From Curtobacterium sp. Leaf261 (lineage in GTDB: Bacteria > Actinomycetota > Actinomycetes > Actinomycetales > Microbacteriaceae), in contig NZ_LMMJ01000010.1 of assembly GCF_001422205.1 (NCBI RefSeq), positions 1-64,000 of the forward strand: a stretch of DNA of 64,000 nt, read 5' to 3'. A program made the translations under genes and the position numbers. Below, in pieces: positions 50,972-60,796 of the stretch (positions are counted from its first letter, which is position 1; each line of letters begins with the position of its first letter). The notes under the pieces were generated by a model, which saw only the letters and a program-made list of their open reading frames with translations, had not been told where the DNA came from and made no database searches.

Positions 50972-52024
50972 TCAGCCGGCGAGCATCGTCTTGATCGACC
51001 GCCGCTCGTCCATCGCGCGGTACCCGTCCGCGACCTGCTCGAGCGGCAGCGTCAGGTCGAACACCGCACCGGCGTCGTAGGTCCCCGCGAGGGTGCGCTC
51101 GACGAGGTCGGGCAGGTACCGCCGCACCGGTGCGATCCCGAACCGGAGCGTCAGGTGCTGCACGAACGGCTGGAAGATGCCGAGCTGCGGACTGGTGTGC
51201 GGGACACCGACCGCCCCGATCGTGCCGCCGACCCGAGCCATGCCGATCGACATCGCCCAGGACTCGGGGGTCCCGACCGCCTCGACGACGTGCCGGACAC
51301 CGAGGCCACCCGTGAGTTCGCGCACGGCGGCGATCCCCTCGTCCCCGCGTTCGGCGATGACGTCCGTCGCACCGTACGCGCGTCCGAGCGCCGCCCGGTC
51401 CTCGTGGCGACTCATCAGGATGACCCGCTCCGCACCGAGGACGTTCCGGGCGCCGAGGACGGCCGCGAGACCGACCGCACCGTCGCCGACGACCGCGACG
51501 GTCGAGCCCTCCGTGACGTCGGCGAGCACCGCGCCGTGCAGCCCCGTTCCGGCGACGTCGCTCAGGGCGAGGAGCGCCGGGTACAGTGACTCGTCCGCGC
51601 CGCCGGGGACGACCACGAGGGTCCCGTCGGCCTCGGGGACGCGGACCGCCTCGCCCTGGCCGCCATCGGTCCCCGGCGCGCCGAACGTGCCGCCGTGCTC
51701 GCAGCGGGTGTGGATGCCGTCGAGGCACGCGGGGCAGGTGCCGTCGGACCACTGGAACGGTGCGACGACGAGGTCGCCGACCGCGATCGTGCGGACGTCG
51801 GCCCCGACCTCCTCGACGATGCCGATGAACTCGTGCCCGAGCCGCGACCCAGGCTGACGCTGGATCACGCCCCGCCACGACCAGAGGTCGGACCCGCAGA
51901 TGCAGGACCGCAGGACGCGGACGATCGCGTCGGTCGCCGACCCTTCCGGGGCGGACTGGAGGGACGGGTCGGGGACGTCCTCGACGGTCACGTTCCCGGC
52001 GGCTCGGTAGACGGCTGCGCGCAT
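50972..52024 (-). CDS. Zinc-dependent alcohol dehydrogenase (MDR family)
   Basis: 350 residues. Catalytic-zinc ligands C43 and H64-E65 (CICGSDLW, GHEFIG) are present; the structural-zinc lobe has C97, C100 and C108, one fewer than the usual four. The NAD(P) fold shows VVGDGAVGLAAV. It should oxidise an alcohol or aldehyde. ATG 52024 follows GAGGAGCACCAGCC. An odd DPSLQSAP segment (19-26) lies where relatives have a short loop and is encoded by half of a family A repeat (51952-51968). It starts 52 bases after the ketopantoate-reductase-like gene on the same strand. Confidence 0.88.
   Translation of the reverse strand: MRAAVYRAAGNVTVEDVPDPSLQSAPEGSATDAIVRVLRSCICGSDLWSWRGVIQRQPGSRLGHEFIGIVEEVGADVRTIAVGDLVVAPFQWSDGTCPACLDGIHTRCEHGGTFGAPGTDGGQGEAVRVPEADGTLVVVPGGADESLYPALLALSDVAGTGLHGAVLADVTEGSTVAVVGDGAVGLAAVLGARNVLGAERVILMSRHEDRAALGRAYGATDVIAERGDEGIAAVRELTGGLGVRHVVEAVGTPESWAMSIGMARVGGTIGAVGVPHTSPQLGIFQPFVQHLTLRFGIAPVRRYLPDLVERTLAGTYDAGAVFDLTLPLEQVADGYRAMDERRSIKTMLAG
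51952..51968 (-). repeat. Family A half-element inside the alcohol dehydrogenase gene
   Basis: CGGACTGGAGGGACGGG is one arm of family A, in frame, coding SLQS on the minus strand. The other arm is missing. It lies at a surface-loop position near the N-terminus. Confidence 0.7.
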
Positions 52025-52075
52025 GGCTGGTGCTCCTCGTGTGGAAGGGGGGTGGTGGTGGCGACGGGTGCGCTG

Positions 52076-53041
52076 TCAGGACCGCGCGGCGACGAAGTCC
52101 GCGAGTTCGTCGAGGTTCCGGGCCTCGCAGGTGCGACGGCCCTCCTCGATGTCGTGGATCATCGTGACGATCCGGTCGAACACGGGCCCCTGGATGTCCT
52201 TGTGCACCTCGTCGACCTCGGTCTTGCGCTTCCGGATCATGAGGTCGCGCCAGATGCCCGAGCGGGCCTTCGCGCTCCGTCGGTTGAAGGCGGCGAGGCG
52301 GTCGAGCGACCCGGGCAGGTCGTCGGGCTCGAACCCGTCGAAGGACTCGACACGGACGGGCGACTGGTCGATCGCCTCCTGTGCGACGGCGATCATCAGG
52401 TCGCGGTACCGGGGGAGGGAGAGCGAGTCGGCGATGGTGAGGTCGGACACGGCGCCCGCCCAGAGCATCGCGCCGTACGCCTCCTTGCCCCACAGGTACC
52501 CGAGCACGTTGTCGGTCGGCAGGGCGTACGGCATCGAGTCCGCGAGGAGTCCGACGCGCGGGGTGATCGGTCCGCCCGCCAGCTCACCGATCCGGAACGC
52601 GGCGACGTTGCCCTGCAGGATCCGCCCGGGCTCCAGGTAGTCCGCGCCGACGTTGATGAAGCTCGACACAACCCGTTCGGCACCGACGGCCGCGGACAGC
52701 GTGTCCGCGGTGAGGCCGTTCTGCGTGGTGAGCACGAACCCGTCCGCCGTGAGCAGATCGGGCAGGAGGGCGGCGGCCGATGCGGTGTGCAGGCTCTTCA
52801 CGGCGATGACGGCCGCGCCGATCCCGCCGGCGCTGACCCGGGCCGCCAGCTCGTCCGGGGTGACGGCGTCGACCTGGACGGTGAACTCCTCGACCGGTCC
52901 CTCGATGCGGAGTCCGCCGTCGTTGATCGCGCGGACGTGGTCGGTGTCGGCGTCGACGAGCAGGACGCCGTGCCCGGCGCGGACCATGTGCGCGCCGATG
53001 GTGCCGCCGATGGCGCCGGCGCCGATGATGGTGATGTCCAC
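52076..53041 (-). CDS. Ketopantoate reductase-like protein (ApbA/PanE family)
   Basis: 321 residues from GTG 53041 (GAGGAGCCACCCC upstream). The NADPH fold begins VDITIIGAGAIGGTIGAHM; KSLHT and the C-terminal EAIDQSPVRVESFDG ... RRKTEVDEV region fit the PanE/ApbA family. Conserved Lys and Glu residues are plausible (K in VKSLHT). Context with peptidases and RpiR suggests a 2-oxo-acid or similar reductase other than pantoate synthesis, but this cannot be proved. Confidence 0.85.
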   Translation of the reverse strand: MDITIIGAGAIGGTIGAHMVRAGHGVLLVDADTDHVRAINDGGLRIEGPVEEFTVQVDAVTPDELAARVSAGGIGAAVIAVKSLHTASAAALLPDLLTADGFVLTTQNGLTADTLSAAVGAERVVSSFINVGADYLEPGRILQGNVAAFRIGELAGGPITPRVGLLADSMPYALPTDNVLGYLWGKEAYGAMLWAGAVSDLTIADSLSLPRYRDLMIAVAQEAIDQSPVRVESFDGFEPDDLPGSLDRLAAFNRRSAKARSGIWRDLMIRKRKTEVDEVHKDIQGPVFDRIVTMIHDIEEGRRTCEARNLDELADFVAARS

Positions 53042-53096
53042 GGGGTGGCTCCTCAGGGTCGGGATCGTGTCGGACAGTGGGTGTCGGGAATTGGTG

Positions 53097-54818
53097 TCAG
53101 TGGGCGGCGAGGACGCCGTCCTGCCAGCGGCCGACGGCCCCGGCGAGCACCGTGAGCGGCACGGCCCCGTTCCCGAGCACCGCACCGTGGAACGAGCGGA
53201 TGTCGAACGCCGCACCGAGTGCGGCCTGCGCACCCGATCGCAGCCGGAGGATCTCGCGCCGGCCGATCATGTACGCCAACGCCTGCCCCGGCCACGCGAT
53301 GTACCGGTCGACCTCGCTCCGGACGTGCTCCTCGGTCGTGGCGGTGTTCGTGACCATGAACTGCACGGCCTGTTCACGGGTCCAGCCCTTCGCGTGCATG
53401 CCCGTGTCGACGACGAGACGGCAGGCCCGCACCGCCCGCATCGAGAGCATGCCGAGTCGCGCGAGGTCGTCGGAGTACAGCCCGGCGTCGTCCGCGAACT
53501 GCTCGGAGTAGAGCCCCCAGCCCTCGTTGAAGCTGCAGGCCTCGACGTCGAGGTGCCGGCGGTAGCGCGGGATGTCCAGGCGCTGTGCCATCGCGAGCTG
53601 CATGTGGTGCCCGGGGACCGACTCGTGGAAGGTCAGCGCCTCGTACTCGTAGCGGTAGTGGGTGGCGGGCGCCGAGGCGTTCACGAAGAACGTCCCGGGC
53701 CGGGAGCCGTCGACGGCGGGCGGCTGGTAGTACCCGAGCGCACTCGAGGCGGCGTCGATCTCGTTGATCGGCTCGATGACGCAGGCCGAGATGTCGTCCT
53801 CCGGGAAGTAGCGGTCGCGCACCGACTCGGCCCGGTCGAGCGCCGAGTGCGCCATGGCCATGATCTCGTCGCTCGTGTCGAACCGGAGTGCCGGGTCCTG
53901 CCGCAGTCGGTCGGCGATCGCGGTGAAGTCCCGCTCCCCGAACAGGCGCTCCCCGATCTCGGCGGCCTCGCGCTGCAGGATGGTGAGTTCCTCGAGTCCG
54001 ATCCGGTGCACCTCGTCCGGGGTCAGGTCGGTCGTCGTGTGTCGGCGGACGGCAGCGGCGTAGCCCTCGGTCCCGCCGGGGACCTCGGTGATGCCGACGT
54101 GGTCGTCGTCACGAGCGGCCGGGAGGATCGTGGTGCGCAGGCGGTCGGCCAGCGCTGCCATCCCGGGCCGGACCTCGTGGTCGAGCAGGGTCCTGGCCCG
54201 GTCGAACAGGGTCGCGCGGCTCGCGGACGCCGCCCCGCCCCGGGCGGGATCGAGCAGGGCATCGGCGTCGAGCGACTGCCCGAGGTACCCGTCGAGCTGC
54301 TCGATCGCGTGCAGGACTCCCATCCGCGTGGGGACCCGTCCGTCGGCGCTCTCGTCTGCGTAGCGCTCGCCGAGGGCCCGGAACATCGTCCCGAGACCGC
54401 CGAGCCGGGACAGGTAACGGTCGGCGGCGTCCTGGTCCGCGACGGTCATCGTCGGGACCGCCTGGAACACGAGGCCCTGCCGGCTGACGTAGCCCTTCGC
54501 GGACACGTTGGCTGCCCAGAGCGCGTGGTGGGCGTCCTCGGCGGCACCGCGGGCGAGGGCGACCAGGACGTCGCGGTCGACCAGCTGCGCCGTGTCGAGC
54601 TCGGCGTCCGGCAGTGCGGCGGCCTCGTCCGCGACGGCCCCGAGCACCCGTGCGGCATGCTCGCTCGCGGCGCGTGAGGGGTCCCCGGCGAGGCCGTCGA
54701 ACTCCGCGATGCCGAGCAGGGTCGCGTTGTAGGGGTCGTAGGTGTGCTCGGCGACGAAGTACTCCTCGCCGAGCTCCGAAAGCCGGGTGGCAGCGGTTGT
54801 GGTCGTGCTGTCCGTCAT
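53097..54818 (-). CDS. DUF885 family metallopeptidase
   Basis: 573 residues, no signal peptide. The zinc motif is HESVPGHH at 398-405, with a glutamate further on in [10 protein letters not shown] (about 432-441), as in DUF885 proteins thought to be M32-like carboxypeptidases. Probably hydrolyses short peptides or related amides. ATG 54818 (TGGAGACGCC upstream) was preferred to ATG 54842, which abuts the SDR stop as TGATG. It belongs to a run with the SDR, RpiR regulator and peptidases. Confidence 0.87.
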   Translation of the reverse strand: MTDSTTTTAATRLSELGEEYFVAEHTYDPYNATLLGIAEFDGLAGDPSRAASEHAARVLGAVADEAAALPDAELDTAQLVDRDVLVALARGAAEDAHHALWAANVSAKGYVSRQGLVFQAVPTMTVADQDAADRYLSRLGGLGTMFRALGERYADESADGRVPTRMGVLHAIEQLDGYLGQSLDADALLDPARGGAASASRATLFDRARTLLDHEVRPGMAALADRLRTTILPAARDDDHVGITEVPGGTEGYAAAVRRHTTTDLTPDEVHRIGLEELTILQREAAEIGERLFGERDFTAIADRLRQDPALRFDTSDEIMAMAHSALDRAESVRDRYFPEDDISACVIEPINEIDAASSALGYYQPPAVDGSRPGTFFVNASAPATHYRYEYEALTFHESVPGHHMQLAMAQRLDIPRYRRHLDVEACSFNEGWGLYSEQFADDAGLYSDDLARLGMLSMRAVRACRLVVDTGMHAKGWTREQAVQFMVTNTATTEEHVRSEVDRYIAWPGQALAYMIGRREILRLRSGAQAALGAAFDIRSFHGAVLGNGAVPLTVLAGAVGRWQDGVLAAH

Positions 54819-54841
54819 GGCGTCTCCAGGGGTGGTGGTCA

Positions 54842-55588
54842 TCAGAAGAGTGCGGTCCCGCCGTCGATGGAGAGCGTCTGGCCGCTCACCCATCCGGCGT
54901 CGGGGGCGACGAAGAACGACACCCCGCGGGCGATGTCGTCGGCGGTCCCCGTGCGTCGGACGGCGATCCGCTCGACGAGAGCCCGCTGGCCCTCGGGGCC
55001 GTAGGAGTCCCACTGCGCCTCGGTGGTCGGGTTCGACAGGACGAAGCCCGGCGCGATGCAGTTCACGGTGATGCCGTGCTGTCCCAGTTCGTGCGCCATC
55101 TGCCGGGTGAACCCGATCTGGGCCGCCTTCGACGCGGTGTACGCCTGGATGCCGGTGAGGCTGACGCTCCGCCCGGCCCCGGAGGCGATCATCACGATCC
55201 GCCCGTAGCCGCGCTGTTTCATCACCCGTGCGGCGGCGCGGGTGCAGTTCCGCGTGGTCGTCATGTTCGCGGCGAACACCGCGTCCCAGGCGTCATCGGT
55301 GAGCTCGTCGATCGGGGTGTGCGTCTGCCCGACGACCCCGCCGGCCACGTTCACCAGGACGTCGATCGGCCCGATCCCCGCGAACCACGCCTCGGTGTCG
55401 ACGGTCACGCTGAGGTCGACCTCGTCACGGTCGACGCGATGCACGGTGGCGCCGTCCGACTCGAGCCGGTCTGCGATCGCCGATCCGATGCCCTGGGCCG
55501 CACCCGTGACCACCGCGACCTGTCCTGTGAGCGGCGCGTCGTGCCTCCGGTTCGGATCCACGCCGGCGCCGGCCGCCGATCCGCTCAT
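54842..55588 (-). CDS. Short-chain dehydrogenase/reductase
   Basis: 248 residues. TGAAQGIG (28-35) binds NAD(P); NVAGG stands for NNAG; the catalytic set is S136 (or nearby serine), Y150 and K154 in YTASK. It reduces or oxidises a small carbonyl compound. Its ATG overlaps the RpiR stop (ATGA) and its stop abuts an ATG used by the DUF885 gene. The substrate is unknown; neighbours suggest an amino-acid or sugar derivative. Confidence 0.9.
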   Translation of the reverse strand: MSGSAAGAGVDPNRRHDAPLTGQVAVVTGAAQGIGSAIADRLESDGATVHRVDRDEVDLSVTVDTEAWFAGIGPIDVLVNVAGGVVGQTHTPIDELTDDAWDAVFAANMTTTRNCTRAAARVMKQRGYGRIVMIASGAGRSVSLTGIQAYTASKAAQIGFTRQMAHELGQHGITVNCIAPGFVLSNPTTEAQWDSYGPEGQRALVERIAVRRTGTADDIARGVSFFVAPDAGWVSGQTLSIDGGTALF

Positions 55589-56553
55589 GACTCGCTCCCG
55601 GCCGCAGCCAACGTGTGTGCGTCGACCGTGCCGGCCCCGACCTCGCGCGGACCGGTGCCCCCGCCGACCTCGCGTGGCCCGGTGTCGTCCGGCGCACCGT
55701 CGGCGTGCGCGGGTCGGCCCGCTCGGGTGATCCGCACCGAGTCCTCCCACTGGCGCATCCGTTCGAGCCCGCGTTCGCCGGTTGCTCGGAGCACGCCTTC
55801 GACCAGGGCCTCGATGAGGACCAGGAGCGGGGCCATGGAGTCGAACGGGATGCCGTCGACCATGACGGGCAGGACGACGTCGGCGTGCTCGACGACCGGC
55901 GACAGCGACGTGTCCGTGATGAGGACCACGGTGGCGCCCTGGCGTTTGGCAGCCGCTGCGGCCTGCTGCGCGACGAGCTCGTGCCGCCGGAAGTCCATGA
56001 TCACGGCGACGCCCCCGCGACCGAGCCGCAGGAACGTGCCGACGTCGTGGCCGAGCGGCTCCCCGACGAAGTCGACGTTGGGCAGGATCTGGTCGAGCTG
56101 TCCCGCGAGCACCATGGCGAAGTACCGGCTGAAGTACCCGCCGAGCAGCGCCACGTGCTTGGGACGGTCGGCGAGCACCGCCACCGCGCGGTCGAACTCG
56201 CTCGGCGGCACACTCGATGCGAGGGAGCCGACGAGGGCGATCCGGTCCGCGATCGCGCGCCCGAGCGTGCTGCCGTCGCCCTGTGCGATGCCCGCCTGCG
56301 ATCGCCGCAGCGGGCTGTTCATGTGGTCGGCGATCTCGTCTCGGATCCGGGTCTGGAACTCCGGGTAGCTGCCGAACCCCAGGCGGCTCGCGAGCCGGAG
56401 GACCGTCGGCGTGCTCGTCCCCGCGGTGCGTGCGAGGCTCGCCGCGCTCTCGAGTCCGGCGGCCGGCCACGAGGCCAGGAGCGCCCGCGCGACCTTGCGC
56501 TCGGCAGGACTCAGCTCGTCCATCCGCGCGAAGATCTCGTCGTTGATCGGCAT
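55585..56553 (-). CDS. RpiR/MurR-family transcriptional regulator
   Basis: 322 residues. HTH_6 domain at 10-80 (LSPAERKVARALL ... TAGTSTPTVLRLASRLGFGSYPEF), then a SIS sugar-isomerase-like sensor domain (about 115-245, VALLGGYFSRYFAMV ... VVLITDTSLSPVVEHADVVL). ATG 56553 follows CTGGAGGAACCG. The tail repeats GPREVGGGTGPREVGAGT from a duplicated 24-bp unit. It probably controls the SDR/DUF885 genes downstream and perhaps the peptide operon upstream; the effector may be a phosphorylated amino sugar. Confidence 0.9.
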   Translation of the reverse strand: MPINDEIFARMDELSPAERKVARALLASWPAAGLESAASLARTAGTSTPTVLRLASRLGFGSYPEFQTRIRDEIADHMNSPLRRSQAGIAQGDGSTLGRAIADRIALVGSLASSVPPSEFDRAVAVLADRPKHVALLGGYFSRYFAMVLAGQLDQILPNVDFVGEPLGHDVGTFLRLGRGGVAVIMDFRRHELVAQQAAAAAKRQGATVVLITDTSLSPVVEHADVVLPVMVDGIPFDSMAPLLVLIEALVEGVLRATGERGLERMRQWEDSVRITRAGRPAHADGAPDDTGPREVGGGTGPREVGAGTVDAHTLAAAGSES

Positions 56554-56697
56554 CGGTTCCTCCAGGTGTTCAGTGGATCGGGCGCAGATCGAGACTCTTC
56601 CAGGTCTCGACACGTGCCGGGCAGCGGTCCGCCCCCGTCTGTGGACAACCGCAGGGGCACCGCTGGCTGTGGACGAGGAGCGCCGCAGACGCGGAGG

Positions 56698-57660
56698 TCA
56701 GGTCCGCAGCACGAGCCCGCTGCCGTCGTGGAAGGCGGCGAACATCGTCGGGGAGTTGTGCGCCACGACGACCCGGCCGTCCGCGGCGACCGACACGAGG
56801 CCGCCGCTGGCGTGCTCGGCCGTGAGCTCCTCGGCGATCGTCGCCGTCACCGCGTCCGCGAGCCCGGCGTCGAGGTACCGCATCCTCGCGACGATGTCGT
56901 AGGACACCACACCGCGGATGAACGCCTCGCCCTCGCCGGTGCACGACACCGCGGCCTGCCCGTCCATGGCGTACGTCCCGGCACCGATGACGGGGGAGTC
57001 ACCCACCCGGCCGTCCTCCTGGTTCGCCATGCCGCCCGTCGAGGTGGCTGCGGCGACGGACCCGGAGGTGTCCCGTGCGACCGCACCGACCGTGCCATGA
57101 CGAGGTGCGACGAGTCCGTCGCCGAGGATGCGTGCGAGCTGCGCCCGTCGGGCCTCGGTCACGAAGTAGTCCTGCTCCGCCGTCTCGAGTCCCCACGACT
57201 CGACGAGCGACAGCGTCGGGTGCACGAGGAAGAGGTGCGCCGACCGCTCCATCACGGCGCGGGCGAGCAGGATCGGGTTCCGGGCATGCCGGGAGGCTGC
57301 GATCGCGCCCGCCAGGCCGGTGGCGCCGTCCATCACGGAAGCGTCGTGCTCCGCGTCGCCGTCCGTCGTCAGAGCTGCGCCGCGCCCGGCGTTGAACAGT
57401 GGATCGTCCTCGAGCTGCTCGACGGCGGCGCACACCGCGTCGAGTGCGGCTCCGCCCCGGGACAACACCGCGGCACCGGCGTCCCAGGCCCGGCTGAGCC
57501 CGGCCTCGAACGCCTCGCGCTCCTCGGTGGCGAGCTCCTGGATCCGGCCACCGGCTCCGCCGTGCAGCGCGAGGGACCAGTCCCCGATCGGCGGGACCTC
57601 GAACAGGACGGTGTCCCGCGGCGGTGCGATCGACTCCTCGCCGGGACCGAGCTGCCCCAT
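56698..57660 (-). CDS. iaaA-like: Isoaspartyl peptidase/L-asparaginase (N-terminal threonine hydrolase)
   Basis: 320 residues. Catalytic T190 lies in APRHGTVGAVA, the autocleavage site that frees the beta-subunit; FNAGRGA in the alpha part and GDSPVIGAGTYA in the beta part are family signatures. It removes isoaspartyl residues or splits asparagine-like amides. It begins two bases before the M55 peptidase stop, in the same operon. The first 25 residues are longer than usual. Confidence 0.9.
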   Translation of the reverse strand: MGQLGPGEESIAPPRDTVLFEVPPIGDWSLALHGGAGGRIQELATEEREAFEAGLSRAWDAGAAVLSRGGAALDAVCAAVEQLEDDPLFNAGRGAALTTDGDAEHDASVMDGATGLAGAIAASRHARNPILLARAVMERSAHLFLVHPTLSLVESWGLETAEQDYFVTEARRAQLARILGDGLVAPRHGTVGAVARDTSGSVAAATSTGGMANQEDGRVGDSPVIGAGTYAMDGQAAVSCTGEGEAFIRGVVSYDIVARMRYLDAGLADAVTATIAEELTAEHASGGLVSVAADGRVVVAHNSPTMFAAFHDGSGLVLRT

Positions 57661-57661
57661 G

Positions 57662-58495
57662 TCAGCGACCCCCGGCCTGACGGGTGATGTAGTTCACGGC
57701 GACGAACCGGGTGAACACCGACAGCAGGTCCTCGCCGGAGATCGACACGGTGCGGTCCGCGATCCGCTCGACTCCGCCGACCCAGGTGGCGACGTCGGCC
57801 ATGTCGGCGGTCTGCACGTCGAGCTCGAGGGTCGCGGTACCGGTCAGGGGACGCGGTTCCATCGACGCGACCCGCTCCACCGCGGACTGCGCGGCCGCGC
57901 GGATCCGGCGGCAGGACTCGGTCGGGTGCAGGCTGTCCGCACTCGCGCGGGTGATCGACGTCTTCGTGAGGACGTGCTCGGCGTCCGGGGCGAAGGGCTC
58001 GGTCTCGTCCCAGGTCACCTCGTCGCCGGTGACCAGGGCGATCGGGACGCCGAAGTGCGACGTGACGAGGGCGTTGATGCCGCTCTCGCCGACCCAGGTG
58101 CCGTTCACGCGTGCGCCGGAGAACACCTCGGGGTTGTACGTGTGCGACATCGTCGACGGCTTGCCCGAGATCGATCCGTGGTACCCCACGAGGAACGCCC
58201 CGTCGACCGATTCGTCGAGCCCCTGCATCATGTACATCGGCTTGTGTCGGCCGGTCACCATCCGCACCTTGTCCGGGTGCACGACGAGCCGCGGGTCGAG
58301 GTTCGACATCTTGCTGTGCGAGTCGTTGAGCAGCACCTCGGTCGCACCGCCGGCGACGGCACCCTCGATGGCGGCGTTCACCTCGTCGAGGAGCAGCGCG
58401 CAGCCGAGGGGGTACTCGGGGTTGCCCGGTCGGCACTGGTCCCAGTCGACGATGCCGGCGACACCCTCCATGTCGTACGAGATCCAGATCTTCAT
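57662..58495 (-). CDS. M55 D-aminopeptidase (DppA-type)
   Basis: 277 residues. Metal ligands D8-x-E10 in YDMEGVAG, H60 in NDSHSKM, H106 in GYHGS and E137 in GESGIN match the DppA zinc D-aminopeptidases. It releases D-amino acids such as D-alanine from peptides. The ATG overlaps the stop of the ATPase gene (ATGA), so it is coupled to the Dpp-type transporter. Together they suggest uptake and use of D-amino-acid-containing peptides, for example from peptidoglycan. Confidence 0.92.
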   Translation of the reverse strand: MKIWISYDMEGVAGIVDWDQCRPGNPEYPLGCALLLDEVNAAIEGAVAGGATEVLLNDSHSKMSNLDPRLVVHPDKVRMVTGRHKPMYMMQGLDESVDGAFLVGYHGSISGKPSTMSHTYNPEVFSGARVNGTWVGESGINALVTSHFGVPIALVTGDEVTWDETEPFAPDAEHVLTKTSITRASADSLHPTESCRRIRAAAQSAVERVASMEPRPLTGTATLELDVQTADMADVATWVGGVERIADRTVSISGEDLLSVFTRFVAVNYITRQAGGR

Positions 58496-59790
58496 GCGCG
58501 GCCTTCTTCCTGGTGGTGCGGTGCGACCGCGGATGGGTCGAGGAACACGTCCTCGTGGGTGAGTGCCGGGTCGTCGAGCTCGATCGCCGGAGCGTGGAGC
58601 GGGTCGACGTCGCCGAGCTCGGCGGACCTGATGCAGGCGGCCACATGCGTGCCGGACCCGACAGCGGCCCCCGACCCGGCGGTGCCGGACCCGAGCGGGG
58701 ACGACGCGACCGACGAGGCGGGGGAGGGCGTTCCTCCCGTCCGATCGGTGGCCGCAGGCCGCTGCCCGAGCACCAGCGGGACCGCCGTGAGCGACGGGTC
58801 CGTCGACCGGCACGCGTCGACCGCGTACGGGCACCGCGGGTGGAACCGACAGCCGGACGGGATGTCGAACGGACTCGGCGGGTCGCCCTGCAGCGCGAGC
58901 CGCGCGTTGACGCTCTCCGCACCCATCCGCGGGATCGAGTCGATGAGCGCCCGCGTGTACGGGTGCCGCGGGTTCCGGAACAGCTCCTCGGTGTCCGCGA
59001 CCTCGACGATCCGCCCGAGGTACATCACGGCGACCCGGTCGCTCAGGTGCTGCACGACGGCGAGGTTGTGCGCCACGAAGAGGATGCTCAGCCCGAGCGT
59101 CCGTCGGAGCTCGGCGAACAGCTCGAGGATCGTCGCCTGCACCGACACGTCGAGCGCCGACACCGGCTCGTCCGCGATGAGGACCTCCGGCCGGACCGCG
59201 ATGGCCCGGGCGATCGCGATGCGCTGCCGCTGTCCGCCGGAGAACTGGCTCGGGTAGGCATCGAGCGCGTCCTCCTCGAGCCCCACGAGGTTGAGGATGC
59301 GGATGCTCTCGGCACGCACCTCGCTCCGTGGCACGATCCGGTGCAGCAGCAGGAGCTCGCGGAGCATCGACCCGACCGAGATCCGCGGGTTCAGGGACGA
59401 GTACGGGTCCTGGAACACCATCTGGATGCGGCGCGCGGCCTCGCGGTCGCGGTGCGCCGGGACGGGTGAGCCGTCGGCGTCGAGCGTGCCGGTCGAGGCC
59501 GGGACGCTCCCGACGAGGATCTTCGCGAGGGTCGACTTGCCGGACCCCGATTCGCCGACGAGGGCGAGGATCTCGCCCTTCCGGAGCTCGAGGTCCACGC
59601 CGTCGAGTGCGGTGAGGGCCGTGCGGCCCGCCTTCCGGACCCGGTCGATGACGGTGGTGGGGAGTTGGTAGCGCTTGGTCACGCCGACGGCCTGGAGGAC
59701 CGGTGCGGCCCCGTCGGTCGGCCGGCGGTCCCGCAGCGTGGTCGCGCTGGCACCCTCGCTGGTCGCCTGGGCGCTGGTCGCCTCGGTCAT
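58492..59790 (-). CDS. Oligopeptide ABC ATPase, DppF/OppF type
   Basis: 432 residues. Walker A GESGSGKST, Q-loop FQDPYSSLNP, signature FSGGQRQRIAIARA, Walker B VLIADEP and the C-terminal oligopeptide motif with Cys in GCRFHPRCPYAVDAC (likely Fe-S or zinc site) are all present. It drives peptide import with the DppD-type ATPase. ATG 59790 overlaps its partner's stop. The C-terminal 90 residues are a Ser/Ala/Pro-rich extension not found in most relatives. Confidence 0.93.
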   Translation of the reverse strand: MTEATSAQATSEGASATTLRDRRPTDGAAPVLQAVGVTKRYQLPTTVIDRVRKAGRTALTALDGVDLELRKGEILALVGESGSGKSTLAKILVGSVPASTGTLDADGSPVPAHRDREAARRIQMVFQDPYSSLNPRISVGSMLRELLLLHRIVPRSEVRAESIRILNLVGLEEDALDAYPSQFSGGQRQRIAIARAIAVRPEVLIADEPVSALDVSVQATILELFAELRRTLGLSILFVAHNLAVVQHLSDRVAVMYLGRIVEVADTEELFRNPRHPYTRALIDSIPRMGAESVNARLALQGDPPSPFDIPSGCRFHPRCPYAVDACRSTDPSLTAVPLVLGQRPAATDRTGGTPSPASSVASSPLGSGTAGSGAAVGSGTHVAACIRSAELGDVDPLHAPAIELDDPALTHEDVFLDPSAVAPHHQEEGRA

Positions 59791-60794
59791 GCGACGGTCT
59801 CCTTCGCGAGCTCGTGCGTCCGGATGCAGGCGGCGGTGCGGCCGGGGCCGACGTCCTCCTGCGGCGGCATCGCCGTGGTGCACTCCTCGATCGCGAACCG
59901 GCAGCGCGGGGCGAACGGGCAGCCGGACGGGCGTGCGGCGAGGTTCGGCGGGAACCCGGGGATCGGGACGAGCTCGCGGTCGGGGTCGTCGAAGTCGGGG
60001 GCGGACTCGAGCAGCCCGCGGGTGTACGGGTGGCGCGGGTCCCGGAAGACCTCCTTGACCGGGCCGGCCTCGACACGGTGCCCGGCGTACATCACCGCGA
60101 GGTCGGTGCACGTCTGGTTCACCACCGCGAGGTCGTGGGTGACGAACGCGAGCGCGGTGCCGGTCTCCTCGCAGAGCTCCTCGATGAGCTGGAGCACCTG
60201 GTGCTGCACGGTGACGTCGAGCGCGGTGGTCGGCTCGTCGCAGAGGAGCAGGCGGGGCGAGCACGACAGGGCCATCGCGATCATGACGCGCTGGCGGAGG
60301 CCGCCGGAGAGCTCGTGCGGGTACGCCCTGAGTCGACGTGCGGGGTCGGGGATGCCGGTGCGGCGCATCATCTCGACCGCGACGTCCATGGCGTCGCTCT
60401 TGGAGAGGCCGAGGTACCGGCGCGGTCCCTCGGCGATCTGGTCGCCGACGCGGATGACCGGGTTCAGGGCGGTCATCGGCTCCTGGAAGACCATGGCGAT
60501 CTGTGGACCCATGAGTCGGCGCCTGGCGTGCACGGACATGCCGGCAAGGTCCTGCCCGGCGTACCGGATCGACCCGGAGAGCACCTCGACGCCCTTCGGC
60601 AGGAGCCCGGCGATCGCCCGCAGCGTCAGCGACTTGCCCGAGCCGGACTCGCCGACGATGCCGAAGCGCTGGCCGGCCGCGATCGTGAACGACAGGTCCT
60701 CGACGATCCGGACGTCCTGCTGCCCGCGGCGTCGGATGCCGATGGTCAGGGAGTCGACCTCGAGCAGGGGTGCGGGGGCGGTGTTCGTGTCCAT
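59787..60794 (-). CDS. Oligopeptide ABC ATPase, DppD/OppD type
   Basis: 335 residues. Walker A GESGSGKSL, Q-loop FQEPMTALNP, signature LSGGLRQRVMIAMA, Walker B LLLCDEPTTALDV and C-terminal Cys motif CPFAPRCRFAIEEC. It is the partner of the DppF-type ATPase. ATG 60794 lies two bases from the stop of the DppC-type permease gene. Context and order (B, C, D, F) are those of dipeptide systems. Confidence 0.93.
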   Translation of the reverse strand: MDTNTAPAPLLEVDSLTIGIRRRGQQDVRIVEDLSFTIAAGQRFGIVGESGSGKSLTLRAIAGLLPKGVEVLSGSIRYAGQDLAGMSVHARRRLMGPQIAMVFQEPMTALNPVIRVGDQIAEGPRRYLGLSKSDAMDVAVEMMRRTGIPDPARRLRAYPHELSGGLRQRVMIAMALSCSPRLLLCDEPTTALDVTVQHQVLQLIEELCEETGTALAFVTHDLAVVNQTCTDLAVMYAGHRVEAGPVKEVFRDPRHPYTRGLLESAPDFDDPDRELVPIPGFPPNLAARPSGCPFAPRCRFAIEECTTAMPPQEDVGPGRTAACIRTHELAKETVA

Positions 60795-60796
60795 GG

